The notes under the pieces: generated by a model | The model's input: the letters and a program-made list of their open reading frames with translations, nothing else | Told to the model about the DNA's origin: nothing | The model's database searches: none | Shown here: one piece after another, positions 1 through 10,679 of the stretch | Numbering within the stretch: position 1 is the first letter of the stretch | Layout of the letters: each line of letters opens with the position of its first letter | Made by a program: the position numbers and the translations under genes | Assembly: GCA_022414725.1 (NCBI GenBank) | Contig: CM039464.1 | Span: 30,459,761-30,523,760, forward strand | DNA from: Microglena sp. YARC | Taxonomy: Eukaryota; Chlorophyta; Chlorophyceae; Chlamydomonadales; Chlamydomonadaceae | Direction: 5' to 3' | DNA length: 64,000 bases

Positions 1-1778
1 GTTTGGGGGTTAGGGGGGTTAGGGTGTAAGGGTAACCGGTTATCCCCGGGCTAGCTTCCTCCCTCCGTGGGATGGGGGTGCTCTAATGTAGAGTTGGTTG
101 TTTGAGATTTGTTTCTTGGTTGTTTCTTGATGGTTTGAGATGGGGCAAGTCCGTTGCGCCTGATTGGCTGTCCTTGAACAGTAACAGTACATGCATTACC
201 CTTTTGGCTCATAACGCTACAGTGGGTGCACTTTGCACCATATGTATGTATGTATGTATGTACTAGTACGGTAGCCCGTGTGGCCGGTGGCCACACCTAC
301 TCTCACCTACTCTCACACCTACTCACACCTACTCTCACTCTCAAGACCCCCCCCCACCCCCACCCACCCCCCACCCACCCAATCATAGTACGGTGCCCGT
401 TTGGCCTTTGGCCACACCTATTTGGGGCTGGTTACATAATGGTTTCAACTTGAACCCCCCCCCCCCCCCCCATTCACTCACCACCCACCACCAAACCATT
501 AACCGCCCCCTCCCCCCTCCCTTCCCGTTGGCCACACCTGTTTTGGGCTGGGTTGCAAAGAGGTTTTCTCTGCAGTGCATGCAACTTCAAACATTGACGG
601 ACGCATATCCCTTTTATCCCCCCCCCCCCCCCCCCCAGTTATCTTCGCCTCACGCCACCCAGCCCACCCACAGACATACTCCCTTACTCTTCCTGACATA
701 TTTTCCTGACTCCATCCCTTATTCCCTTCCCCTACAAAGCCATCCACCAGCCCCCACCCTTTCCCCACTCCCATCCCTCCCTCCCTCAAACACGCACCCA
801 CCAGCACACACATACTCCGTATCTACCTCCCTCCACTTCAGCTGTGGGCTTTGCCATAGCTGAAAGGCATACGGGATGAAGAGCATCGACAACGTTTGCG
901 CATCATCCGACTCCGCTAAAAGCATTGGACCTGCTTCCCTGCCACCTCAGCTGTGATCGATAGTCGACCCCACTGAAAAAGCTGAACCTGCGCAATCGCA
1001 ACTGTACATAAATAAAGCTTCTTCTTAGCGAGCATGTATTCAGTTCGGCTGAAGAACAATCCTGTTCACCGCAACTGCTCCCGAAGTCAACTCGATCTGA
1101 GACTTGGAAACATCGCTAGGTTCATCCATTCAACTTTGCCGCGTGCTCGCTACAGCACAATTCACAGCGACGACATATTTCTCGTTGCAGTGGGAAGAAG
1201 TTGCAGTCAAGTTGCTGATTTTAGATGTTCAGTCAAGTTAGGGCGAGAATCCTCAGCGAGATTTTTCATTCGGTCAACTTTGATGCGTAATTGCTATGGC
1301 ACAATGCGGAGCAACATGTTTCTTAATACAGTGGGAAGAATTGCAGTCAAGTTTGTGACATGGGATGGATGCGATTTGGACATTTCTGACAGGTCCGCTG
1401 ACTCACCACGTCACCTCCCGTTGTGCGCAGCGACAGGTATCTTGACGCAAGGGAAAGGTCTTGCAGAGATGCAGGGGAAAAAGCTTGTAGGAAGACGAAC
1501 TGTAGCGCTACCGAAATCAGGTGGATGAACTCAGGCGGGAAAAGGAGAAATCGGGCGGGATGCGCAACAGGTATAATACGCAGGAGGCAATGGTTGCATA
1601 AGGCAGAATTCGCAGGAGGCCAATCAGGCAGAAGTTGAAGCAGGAGGGATTAAAAGCGTGAATCGGCTGAGCGGGAGTTGGCTGGGCGGGAAATGGCTGG
1701 GCGGGAAGTCGGTTAAGTCGGTTACGCGATGACACCACCACGACCACCACGACCACCACGACCACGACCATGATTTCT

Positions 1779-1780
<2 letters not shown>
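1..1780. other. Non-coding leader with C-rich low-complexity tracts
   Basis: I see no supportable gene. The first 40 bases contain GGTTAGGG-like words but no regular telomeric array. C runs occur near 345-365, 456-472 and 619-637, and a short TATG run lies near 239-262. An open frame at 1034-1528 (+) has an internal imperfect duplication, no recognisable domain and no splice or start context, so I do not call it. Confidence 0.4.
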
Positions 1781-1785
<5 letters not shown>

Positions 1786-1824
<39 letters not shown>

Positions 1825-2108
1825 TGTATGTATGTATGTATGTATGTATGTATGTATGTATGTATGTATGTATGTATGTATGTATGTATGTATGTATGTA
1901 TGTATGTATGTATGTATGTATGTATGTATGTATGTATGTATGTATGTATGTATGTATGTATGTATGTATGTATGTATGTATGTATGTATGTATGTATGTA
2001 TGTATGTATGTATGGCTATGTATGTATGTATGTATGTATGTATGTATGTATGTATGTATGTATGTATGTATGTATGTATGTATGTATGTATGTATGTATG
2101 TATGTATG

Positions 2109-2139
<31 letters not shown>

Positions 2140-2147
2140 GTATGCAT
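1786..2147. repeat. (ATGT)n tetranucleotide microsatellite, about 360 bp
   Basis: Nearly perfect GTAT/ATGT repeat with single-base interruptions near 1822 and 2014. It reads open in several frames as CMYV or THIY repeats, which are artefacts of the repeat. Confidence 0.98.
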
Positions 2148-2239
2148 GCATGTATCACTCTGACCCTTTTATAAACCTGGCTGGCTAGATGTAAGCTTCA
2201 CCTAGTTTGTTTTTAAATTTGCCTATCCTAAAAATCTAA

Positions 2240-2349
2240 ACTTGATCTTGATTGATTTTGATTTTGATTTTGATTGATTGATTTTGATTGATTTTGATTG
2301 ACTATGATTTTGATTATTTTGATTATTTTGATCTTGATTGTTTGATCGT

Positions 2350-2395
<46 letters not shown>

Positions 2396-2411
2396 GGGGG
2401 GGGGGGGGGGG
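2240..2411. repeat. TTGATTT repeat, (GTT)n and G16 run
   Basis: Three simple repeats abut: TTGATTT-like units to about 2345, then (GTT)15 at 2349-2394, then an uninterrupted G run at 2396-2411. Confidence 0.95.
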
Positions 2412-2479
2412 CGTTCCTGAACTGGTTTGATGCTTGAAGTTGTATGTGCCCTGTGCAAAATAATATTATTATTTCTGTA

Positions 2480-2592
2480 CTCCCCATCCTCGGACTGACT
2501 CCCAAGACCATGCTTTGGGAGTTCATGCTTTCCGTGGGTATCGCCCAGGGGTGGCAAATTGTTTCCTGCACAGGTTAGCTGCTTGACAAGCC
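2480..2592. repeat. Dispersed repeat family D, copy 1
   Basis: The block with TTTCCGTGGGTATCGC, then TGTTTCCTGCACAGG and TAGCTGCTTGA recurs at 3130-3245. Related pieces with TATCGCACGGGGGG occur at 30105-30215 and 45195-45280. It is interspersed rather than tandem, so probably a degraded mobile element of unknown class. Confidence 0.6.
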
Positions 2593-2605
2593 CCTTTCAG
2601 TGATA

Positions 2606-2796
2606 TACATTGGTCTAGTGGTTGACCAAATCACTCTGAGGATGAAGAGTCGGGGGTTTGATCCCCCCTCCGGTCGCTCTTGGCGTCGTCAACCTCGATG
2701 GTAGCTTGTCAAGTTGAGGTAGAAGACCGCTCCCTAACCGCGTACGACGGGTTCCCTTGACACCACGCCCCACCAGGCGTTATCATTACCTTTTTT
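2606..2796 (+). mobile_element. tRNA-derived SINE with LINE-like 3' tail
   Basis: A pol III A box (TGGTCTAGTGG, 2611-2621) and B box (GGTTTGATCCC, 2655-2665) sit about 34 bases apart, as in tRNA genes. The body lacks a closed cloverleaf, so this is a SINE head rather than a tRNA. The 3' part (GACACCACGCCCC, then GCGTTATC and a T-rich end, about 2738-2795) is shared in the same orientation with 33868-33962 and with 62260-62335. The last lies directly after a LINE RNase H remnant. A SINE borrowing its partner LINE's 3' tail explains this. Confidence 0.7.
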
Positions 2797-2825
2797 AGAT
2801 GCTTGACTGGCATCCAAGACTCAAC

Positions 2826-3130
2826 AGCCATGCGTTCGTATTGCTACAGTATACCACTTCTCACCACTACCACTACCACACCATGCGTTCGTATTGCTGT
2901 AGTATACCACTTCACACCACTACCACTACTACACCATGTGTTCGTCTTGCTATAGTATACCACTTCACACCACTACCACTACTACACCATGTGTTCGTCT
3001 TGCTATAGTATACCACTTCACACCACTACCACAACTACACCATGTGTTCGTCTTGCTATAGTATACCACTTCACACCACTACCACTACTACACCATGTGT
3101 TCGTATTTCTATAGTATAACACACCACACC
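2826..3130. repeat. About 53-bp minisatellite, five to six copies
   Basis: Units contain TTCGTCTTGCTATAGTATAC followed by ACCACTACCACTACTACACC. Later units differ from the first by a few substitutions. Confidence 0.9.
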
Positions 3131-3245
3131 ACTCCCCTTCCTCGGACTTACATTCAAGACTAGGGATTTCTCGCTTTCCGTGGGTATCGCACGGGGGGGA
3201 CGGGGGGGGAGGAATTGTTTCCTGCACAGGCTAGCTGCTTGAAAG
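3130..3245. repeat. Dispersed repeat family D, copy 2
   Basis: Matches 2480-2592, including TTTCCGTGGGTATCGC, TTGTTTCCTGCACAGG and TAGCTGCTTGA, with a G-rich expansion near 3194-3210. Confidence 0.6.
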
Positions 3246-3264
3246 TGTACATAAAGAATCATGT

Positions 3265-3470
3265 AACCTGTATATGTATATTACAGTCCAGGAGTAGGCC
3301 AAATAGGCTAAAGGGACTTGCCCGACCGTAGTAGGAAGGGCTTAAAAAGGAAAGGCACTGATGAACTGAACCACAAGCAATCGTTTTACCGACGGGGGAC
3401 CCGAGTTCGTTCTGAAGTGATCATTTAATTCTAAAATATAATTAAATCATCATCTCATCTGGGAACAATT
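3265..3470 (-). mobile_element. LINE-A 3' UTR, 5'-truncated copy
   Basis: Reverse complement matches 44874-45065, which follows a LINE zinc-knuckle coding remnant. Shared blocks include TTACAGTCCAGG, AGGCCAAATAGGCTAAAG, the GACTTGCCC region, ATCGTTTTACCGACGGG and the AATTAAATCATCATCTCATC segment. The copy retains no coding sequence, as expected of a 5'-truncated insertion. Confidence 0.75.
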
Positions 3471-3975
3471 ATTCATATTCTGCTTGTACACCCCTTCCTC
3501 ATACAAGCACCCAAGACACAGGGTAGCTGCTTGAAGGCGTATAGAACCATGCAACAATTATTCGTATTCTGTCTGTACACCCCTTCTTCATACAAGCACC
3601 CAAGACACAGGGTAGCTGCTTGAAGGCGTATAGAACCATGCAACAATTATTCATATTCTGTCTGTACACCCCTTCTTCATACAAGCACCCAAGACACAGG
3701 GTAGCTGCTTGAAGGCGTATAGAACCATGCAACAATTATTCATATTCTGTCTGTACACCCCTTCTTCATACAAGCACCCAAGACACAGGGTAGCTGCTTG
3801 AAGGCGTATAGAACCATGCAACAATTATTCATATAATCGTATTCTTCCAAGACACCCCCTCCTCATACAAGCACCCAATACACAGGGTAGCTGCTTGAAG
3901 GCGTATAGAACCATGCAACAATTATTCATATTCTGTCTGTACACCCCTTCCTCAGACAAGCACCCAAGACCTGGC
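3464..3975. repeat. 89-bp minisatellite, about six copies
   Basis: Units run from AACAATTATTCATATTCTG through ACAAGCACCCAAGACACAGG to GGCGTATAGAACCATG. The segment GGTAGCTGCTTGAA inside each unit also closes family D, so the array probably grew from the end of a family D copy. Confidence 0.92.
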
Positions 3976-4063
3976 ATTTGCGCTGGCTGTTGCCTTCAAC
4001 ATCATCAATGCAGTGTAAGAAGAGAAATGTGTGTGCTTGTATATCAGGTGTACATGTATTTAA

Positions 4064-4100
4064 TTTTACTGTCCAGGTGTAGCCAAATAGGCTAAAGTAT
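4064..4100 (-). mobile_element. LINE-A 3'-terminal fragment
   Basis: TTTACTGTCCAGGTGTAGCC followed by AAATAGGCTAAAG is the reverse complement of the extreme 3' end of the LINE at 44532-45065. Confidence 0.55.
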
Positions 4101-4169
4101 ATATTATATAAATGGCAACAGCAATAAGAATAGAACATCACCACCCAAACGCGGGTCACTTCCGTGTAC

Positions 4170-4385
4170 ATCAGTGATTTGTTTTTAAAATCTAAAAGTG
4201 GTTTTTTTCTAGCTTAATGATTTTAAGCCTCATCCAGGAACAGATTTTTGGTGCTATACATAGCTGTTGTAGCTTTTTGCAGCTTTTAAGGGCCATTTAA
4301 GGAGAACAAAACCCTTTTTGTTTCTTTTTATGGCGATAATTTTCCTAAAACGGGGTCAAAACTAGCGATCGCTATATATTACGGG
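4170..4385. repeat. Dispersed repeat family B with AGCGATCGCTAT end, copy 1
   Basis: Matches 29617-29830 over about 200 bp: a T-rich start, TTTTAAGCC, CAGGAACAG, AGGGCCATTTAAGG, GCGATAATTTTCC, AACGGGGTCAAAACTAGC and the palindromic AGCGATCGCT end. Two diverged copies with the same termini suggest a small non-autonomous element. Confidence 0.65.
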
Positions 4386-4399
4386 GGAAAAGTCACTTC

Positions 4400-4500
4400 C
4401 GTGTACATCTTGCATGTGCATGAACATCTTGCATATGTATGTACATCTTGCATGTGTATGTACATCTTGCATGTGCATGTACATCTTGCATATGCATTTT
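4400..4500. repeat. 18-bp minisatellite ACATCTTGCATGTGCATG, about six copies
   Basis: Short units alternate ATGTGCATG and ATGTGTATG versions. Confidence 0.85.
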
Positions 4501-4921
4501 ACAGGTGGGGGTGGAGGGGAGGGGTGGAAGGGAGAAAGAGAGGGAGGGAGGGGGGGGGGGGGGCGGGGGGGGGGTATGGTAGTGTGTATGTATTGGGGCG
4601 TGGGGTTTTAGGTGGAGGGTGGGGGATGGGGGGTGTGACAGTGGGAGATGATGCACATGTGATGTACGCATGTGATGTACGCATGTTATTTAGGGGATTG
4701 GTAGCTCATGTGATGTAGCGGGTGATGCACGTGTGATGTAGTGGTTTAATAGCTCATCTAACTTACTGCTGCATGCACATAGGGTATCTAGGGGTATGGG
4801 GAGTATCTGCCTGGAGGGTGGTTAGGTGGGGGGAAGGGGTGGAGGTAGGATAGTAGGAGGTGTCACACATGTGATTTAGGGGGGTTGGTATATCATCTAA
4901 CTTGCTGCTGCACGCACACAG
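4500..4921. other. G-rich intron end upstream of ABCG exon
   Basis: Long G runs near 4549-4572 and short ATGTGATGTACGC repeats lie near 4655-4735. The segment ends in CACGCACACAG, the 3' splice acceptor of the ABCG exon at 4922. I see no other exon here. Confidence 0.5.
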
Positions 4922-7900
4922 GGTGTCTGGCTTCTTCCTAGCTCCGCTGCAGCTGTCAGTGCCGTGGGTGAAGTACCTGCGCTACATCTCAGCCCTGGAC
5001 TACGCATGGCAGGTAAACCTCATAACTAGGGAATGGCAACTAATATTAGCGTTTGAAAAACTAATATTCACTCATATTATTATATTGTCACAATAATATA
5101 AGTTTTTCAAATAAATTCGAAATTCTGGTGAGACGGCTCGTCCGACTAATTATTAAATAATATATGATATTATTTAATATTATTTATTCACTAATATCAT
5201 ATAACATAGCCGACCCCTACTCATACCTAGAGTGTTTATATAAGTATGTGTTTCTCATATCAGCTGGTAAAGTACCTGTGCTACCTCTCAGCCCTGGACT
5301 TTGCATGGCAGGTTAGTAGCATACCTAGTGTGTGTATACAAGAAGATGTTTCTCATGCCAGCTTGTGAAGTACCTGTGCTACCTCTCAGCCCTGGACTGC
5401 GCATGGCAGGTTAACATCGTACCTCGAGTGTTTATACAAGTAGATGTTTCTCATGTCAGCAGACAAAGTACCTGTGCTACCTCCCAGCCCTGGACTAGGC
5501 ATGGCAGGTCAATATCGTACCTCGAGTGTTATTACAAGTAGATGTTTCTCATGTCAGCAGACAAAGTACCTGTGCTACCTCCCAGCCCTGGACTAGGCAT
5601 GGCAGGTCAATATCGTACCTCGAGTGTTATTACAAGTAGATGTTTCTCATGTCAGCAGACAAAGTACCTGTGCTACCTCCCAGCCCTGGACTAGGCGATG
5701 GCAGGTCAATATACGTACCTCGAGTGTTTATTACAAGTAGATGTTTCTCATGTCAGCAGACAAAGTACTGTGCTACCTCCCAGCCTGGACTAGGCATGGC
5801 AGGTCAATATCGTACCTCGAGTGTTATTACAAGTAGATGTTTCTCATGTCAGCAGACAAAGTACCTGTGCTACCTCCCAGCCCTGGACTAGGCATGGCAG
5901 GTCAATATCGTACCTCGAGTTTATTACAAGTATGATTGTTTCTCATGTCAGCAGACAAAGTACCCATGTGCTACCTCCCAGCCCTGGACTAGGCATGGCA
6001 GGTCAATATCGTACCTCGAGTGTTATTACAAGTAGATGTTTCTCATGTCAGCAGACAAAGTACCTGTGCTACCTCCCAGCCCTGGACTAGGCATGGCAGG
6101 TCAATATCGTACCTCGAGTGTTATTACAAGTAGATGTTTCTCATGTCAGCAGACAAAGTACCTGTGCTACCTCCCAGCCTGGACTAGGCATGGCAGGTCA
6201 ATATCGTACCTCGAGTGTTATTACAAGTAGAATGTTTCTCATGTCAGCAGACAAAGTACCTGTGCTACCTCCAGCCCTGGACTAGGCATGGCAGGTCAAT
6301 ATCGTACCTCGAGTGTTATTACAAGTAGATGTTTCTCATGTCAGCAGACAAAGTACCTGTGCTACCTCCAGCCCTGGACTAGGCATGGCAGGTCAATATC
6401 GTACCTCGAGTGTTATTACAAGTAGATGTTTCTCATGTCAGCAGACAAAGTACCTGTGCTACCTCCCAGCCCTGGACTAGGCATGGCAGGTCAATATCGT
6501 ACCTCGAGTGTTATTACAAGTAGATGTTTCTCATGTCAGCAGACAAAGTACCTGTGCTACCTCCCAGCCCTGGACCAGGCATGGCAGGTCAATATCGTAC
6601 CTCGAGTGTTATTACTAGTAGATGTTTCTCATGTCAGCAGACAAAGTACCTGTGCTACCTCCCAGCCCTGGACTAGGCATGGCAGGTCAATATCGGAGTG
6701 TATTACAAGTAGATGTTTTCATGTCAGCAGACAAAGTACCTGTGCTACCTCCCAGCCCTGGACCAGGCATGGCAGGTCAATATCGTACCTCGAGTGTTAT
6801 TACAAGTAGATGTTTCTCATGTCAGCAGACAAAGTACCTGTGCTACCTCCCAGCCCTGGACTAGGCATGGAGGTCCAATATCGACCTCGAGTGTTACAAG
6901 TAGATGTTTCTCATGTCAGCAGACAAGACCTGTGACACCTCTCAGCTCTGGACTAAGCATGGCCGGTGAATATCATAATGTGACCAATGGGGAAAATGTG
7001 GTGTCCGATTGGGAAAAGCCTCTGTGTAGTATATGGCCCCCCCACCCCCGTAGTACGTTGCACCGGCATGATTTGGCCACGGTGCCTGCAACTGCATGTA
7101 TCGGCGGTGATTATTTACAATGTGGTGGTCCTTCGGTGACTATAGCTAGCCCCGGCTTACGCTGTTGTGTCCTTAACATCACGTCCAGTGAGTAACTGTA
7201 TTACACGGATGTAACAATTTTAATTTCAATATGAATTTCAATTTCAATTTGAAAAATCCCCCCGATCATCTGTTACACTTTTCATGGATATGACTGGGCA
7301 TAACAAGAGTGTGTATATAATCCTGGGCACTTTCATTGACCAAATTGGCCAGCGCTTTAGCACACTTGAAAGAAACAGAATTGCGCTTTGTAGTGCGAAA
7401 AGCGAAAAGATTGCTTGCTGCGCCCACGGGGGTTGCAAAAAACTGCGCGGAACGCGCAGTGGGGCTCAAAAAGGCAGCGCGCCAGCGCGCAAACGTGCGC
7501 GCTTGGAAGGACCCTGATATAATCATGTGTTTCTGATGTTAGCAGGTGAAGTACAATAATCATGTGTTTCTGATGTCAGCAGGTGAAGTACAATAATCAT
7601 GTGTTTCTGATGTCAGCAGGTGAAGTACAATAATCATGTCTTTCTGATGTCAGCAGGTGAAGTACAATAATCATGTGTTTCTGATGTCAGCAGGTGAAGT
7701 ACAATAATCATGTCTTTCTGATGTCAGCAGGTGAAGTACAATAATCATGTCTTTCTGATGTCAGCAGGTGAAGTACAATAATCATGTCTTTCTGATGTCA
7801 GCAACAGGTAAAGTAACAAATCATGTCTTTCTGATGTCAGCAGGTGAAGTACAATAATCATGTCTTTCTGATGTCAGCAGGTGAAGTACATGTGCTATAC

Positions 7901-10654
7901 CTCAGCCTTGGCCTTTGCATGGCAGGTTAATAATAACATATACTTTAATATTTAATATGACAGGTAAATCTTATTTCTTTCGGTGACTGGGCATACCAAG
8001 AGAGTTTATATAATGATGTGTTTCTCATGCCAGCTGGCTTGTGTGTGCCGAAACCTCATACCTAGAATGTGAATGGGCACACCGAGAAACAAACTTGAAA
8101 AATGAAAAAAAATGGAAAAATGGAAATAATGCAAAAATGAAGGGAGAATGCCCGTGCTTACATTTTCCTGGTAATAATTGTTTTTTCTGCTGGAGACAGC
8201 GATCAGCCAAACTGCCGGCTAAAGCTATATATCCCAGTTCAAGTTCAAAAAAACTCAATTTATTTAGTAGTACTTTATCTCAGGTAATAATAAAAACATA
8301 AATACAAAATACTTCAATACAAGTACAAAACAAAAATAAGTCAAAATACAAATACAAAAATATTAAACAAAAATACAAATATAAATACAAGACACAAATA
8401 TCTGACCACCATACCAACCTGGTATGCCTCATGATTGACACACCCCTGATGTAATGGTTGTTTTTGCTTTGTGGGTGCTTTTTCTTTTTGTTTAAAGCAC
8501 AGAGTCTCATATACCCTCGCGGTGTCAAGTAGAATTTAACATGTAATGTAATGTAATGTAATTATTAGGTTGCTATGCGAACTCGGATATTGCCGATGAC
8601 TCTGATAAAGCATTATATACGCGTCTGTTTTTTTTTGAACTGACAAGCAAATACAAACATACATATTCAAATATCCAAATATTCACAGGGCGCCATGCGA
8701 GCTGAGTTTGAAGACCGCGTGTTCAACTGCTCAACTCACATGGGAACCGATGCACTGTCCATGTACCCCGAGTTCCTTCCAGAGGGTGGCAACTTTGACC
8801 TCATCAGGTGGGTGTATGTATTGGTTAGTATGCTGCAGCCAAGAGGTAGGCAACACTTGTGATGATCTGGTCCTTGTAGATGTAGCTTTCTTCTACTCTG
8901 CTTATCCTTAAAAGATTAGTGGGAAGAACCCCCACCCACAACACCACACCCACACCCAACCCACACCTCACACCCACATCCACTGCTACGCTGGCATGCA
9001 TGAGAACCAATAGCACCGGACCATGTACCCCGAGTTCTTCCTGAGGGTGGGGATTGTCGTGATCGTTGTCATCAGCATCATCATCAGCATCATCACCATT
9101 ATCATCATCAGCATCACCACCACCATCATCATTATCATCATCATCTTCTCCATCATCACCACATATCCTTATATCTTCTCTATATACCGTAATTAATCAT
9201 TGATTACTCTGTTTATGGCGGTATTCATACCTTCATAAATATTGTTCACTACCATACTGTTGTGTCATCAAGCTTGATCAAAGGATGGCGCTTCTCATCC
9301 ACCTGCTATCTCACTTCCATCAACAGGAACACCTTCAAAGAGCCGTTTGGAGATTGCATTGTTGATGCATTGTTGCATTGCAGATTGTATTACATATTGC
9401 ATTGTTGATACATTGTTGCATTGCAGATTGCATTACAGATTGCATTGTTGCATTGCATATTGCATAGCATATTGCAGTGTTGATACATCGTTGCATTGCA
9501 GATTGCATTACAGATTGCATTGTTGCATTGCAGATTGTATTACATATTGCATTGTTGATACATTGTTGCATTGCAGATTGCATTACAGATTGCATTGTTG
9601 CATTGCAGATTGTATTACATATTGCATTGTTGATACATTGTTGCATTGCAGATTGCATTGTCGCATTGCAGATTGCATTGATGCAAGCTGAAGGAAGGGC
9701 ACTTCTTATCCTCCTGCTCTCTCAATTTCATCAACAGGACCACCTTAAAGCAGCCGTTTGAAGATTGCATTGTTGATGCAAATGCACTCTTGAAATTTAA
9801 TGAGGTAAGGTTTATTGTAACGGGGATTTGTATTTGTGTATTTGCATTTTGTTTTATATTTGTTTTGTAATTGTATTGTGTATTTTTTTTCTTATTTGTG
9901 CCTTATATTTGTATTTTTGATTTTTTTTTTTTTTTAACAAGTTCGTTAAAAATGATTTGAATTGCTCATGATACTAACGAAACTGTGGATGCAAATGCAT
10001 TTCTGGATAAAACGAGTAAGCTGAATCTTGGGGAGGGGGGGGGGGGGGGAATTACATTACTTTGTCGTAGACAGGCCACAGTTGACCCAAGACACGCACT
10101 TCCTCAACATTCGGTTTTTAATTGTGTGTATCTATTGGTGCAGGGGTGGGGGTTGGGGCTGGTTTCTCTCAACTCTCGGAATATAACGATATATGGTTTA
10201 TTGTGGGGGGGGAAAGATTGTGGCAAGAAGATTGGAAATACGGTAGATTGTGGCAATTAGAATGAGGCACCAAAATTGCATAAAATAGTAACAAAATATC
10301 TGATTAAGAGATACTGTCTTTCACTGTATCAGTTTCCGTGTTGTATCGTCGTTTTTTCTCAGCCTGATACGTCCTGTTTTATACTGATCCAGAATGTTTA
10401 GCGTTGTATCAGCCTGTTTCGGCTTGTGTTGGCTGATCCAGCTTGCTTCAGCGTTGTCGCAGGTTGCTTTGGCCTGTTTTAGTCTGATTCATTCTGCCCT
10501 CTTCTTCCCCATCCGTACTTCACAGGTCTTCTTCAGTGTGGGTGCTCAAGTGGGCTTCCTTGTGGCTTACCTGGTGGTACTTCACAGCATGACCTATGCT
10601 GGCCTGCTTCTACTGACGGTACAGAAAGCCAAAGGCAAACAGCTGAATGGATAA
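4922..10654 (+). CDS. ABCG-family half transporter, C-terminal exons (5' part outside window)
   Basis: Four exons join in matching phase: 4922-5012, 8689-8807, 9738-9804 and 10526-10654 (stop TAA). The first encodes GFFLAPLQLS..VKYLRYISALDYAWQ, like the ABCG stretch before the large extracellular loop. The second starts GAMRAEFEDRVFNC and matches the NEF-type loop with a conserved Cys. The third ends DANALLKFNE. The last, from VFFSVGAQVGFLVAYLVVLH, is the final membrane helix followed by a short basic tail. Acceptors are CACACAG, TTCACAG, CAACAG and TTCACAG; donors are GTAAAC, GTGGGT and GTAAGG. Membrane export is the family role; substrate is unknown. The ATP-binding domain is not in the window. 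Introns are full of copies of these exons. Confidence 0.72.
5225..6960 (+). repeat. 98-bp minisatellite built from the ABCG exon and both its splice sites
   Basis: About 18 copies of a unit carrying TTTCTCATGTCAGCAG (acceptor-like), an exon-derived core (AAGTACCTGTGCTACCTC ending in GCATGGCAG) and a GT donor-like start. The first copies (near 5260-5311 and 5363-5411) remain open in the transporter frame, with Phe or Cys where the parent exon has Tyr. Most later units carry GACTAG, an in-frame stop. Two, near 6574 and 6759, carry GACCAG instead. Homogeneity of the central units shows recent expansion. Confidence 0.93.
7055..7255 (+). repeat. Dispersed repeat family G, copy 1 (inverted partner at 10680-10800)
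   Basis: CCCCGGCTTACGCTG, GTGTCCTTAAC, ACGTCC, GGATGTAACAATTT and an AATTTC-rich end match the reverse complement of 10680-10800. The AATTTC tail resembles the tail style of SINEs in this window. Confidence 0.65.
7330..7520 (+). repeat. Dispersed repeat family H, copy 1
   Basis: Shares CAAATTGG..CAGCGCTTT, GCTGCGCCCAC, GGGGGTTG, AAACTGCGCG, ACGCGCAG and GGGGCT..AAAAAGGCAGC with 13058-13206. It is rich in GCGC words and unlike flanking DNA, so probably a non-autonomous mobile element. Confidence 0.65.
7516..7880 (+). repeat. 37-bp array of ABCG acceptor plus first exon bases
   Basis: Ten copies of a unit with TTTCTGATGTCAGCAG followed by GTGAAGTAC. These are an intron 3' end and the first nine bases of the exon core copied at 7881-7925. 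The array immediately precedes that exon copy. Confidence 0.92.
7881..7925 (+). CDS. Intact duplicate of the ABCG exon core (possible alternative exon)
   Basis: Between GTCAGCAG and GTTAAT lies a 45-bp frame with no stop encoding VKYMCYTSALAFAWQ. This is homologous to the second half of the exon at 4922-5012 (VKYLRYISALDYAWQ). It is phase 0 on both sides, so inclusion would insert 15 residues in frame just before the extracellular loop. Whether it is used is unknown; it may be a relic from which the neighbouring arrays grew. Confidence 0.45.
8196..8262 (+). mobile_element. SINE tail fragment (tRNA-Ala SINE family)
   Basis: GCGATCAGCCAAACTGCCGG, CTAAAGCTATATA and CCAGTTCAAGTTCAA match the tail of the SINE at 12039. 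The head is absent. Confidence 0.5.
8280..8440. other. A-rich intronic stretch with AATACAAAT repeats
   Basis: Irregular ACAAATA-type repeats; no coding signal seen. Confidence 0.6.
9023..9055 (+). pseudogene. Partial copy of ABCG second exon
   Basis: CCATGTACCCCGAGTTC followed by TTCCTGAGGGTGG repeats the 3' half of exon 8689-8807 (encoding MYPEF.PEGG) about 260 bases downstream. It runs into CAT-rich microsatellite and has no donor, so it is an exon-derived fragment. Confidence 0.6.
9062..9165. repeat. (CAT)n-like microsatellite
   Basis: Imperfect ATCATC/CACCAT triplets with no open structure of interest. Confidence 0.9.
9327..9690 (+). repeat. Array grown from the interior of ABCG third exon
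   Basis: A diverged copy of the third exon starts at 9327 after CATCAACAG (NTFKEPFGDCIVDA). It runs directly into about 330 bp of ATTGCATTGTTGATACATTG and TTGCATTGCAGATTGCATTA units. The seed GATTGCATTGTTGATGCA is the sequence inside the intact exon at 9738-9804. The frame closes soon after the copy start. Confidence 0.88.
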
Positions 10655-10679
10655 GGAGATGCATTGGGCTCACGGGCAC

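Noticed and set aside
1..45. Telomere-like GGTTAGGG words at the window start
   Set aside because: Irregular, under 40 bases, no array; not evidence of a chromosome end.
1034..1528. 164-codon open frame as a gene
   Set aside because: No domain, no splice context; internal duplication suggests a repeat.
7516..7880. CRISPR-like array of 37-bp repeats
   Set aside because: Units are contiguous without unique spacers, and the context is a eukaryotic intron.
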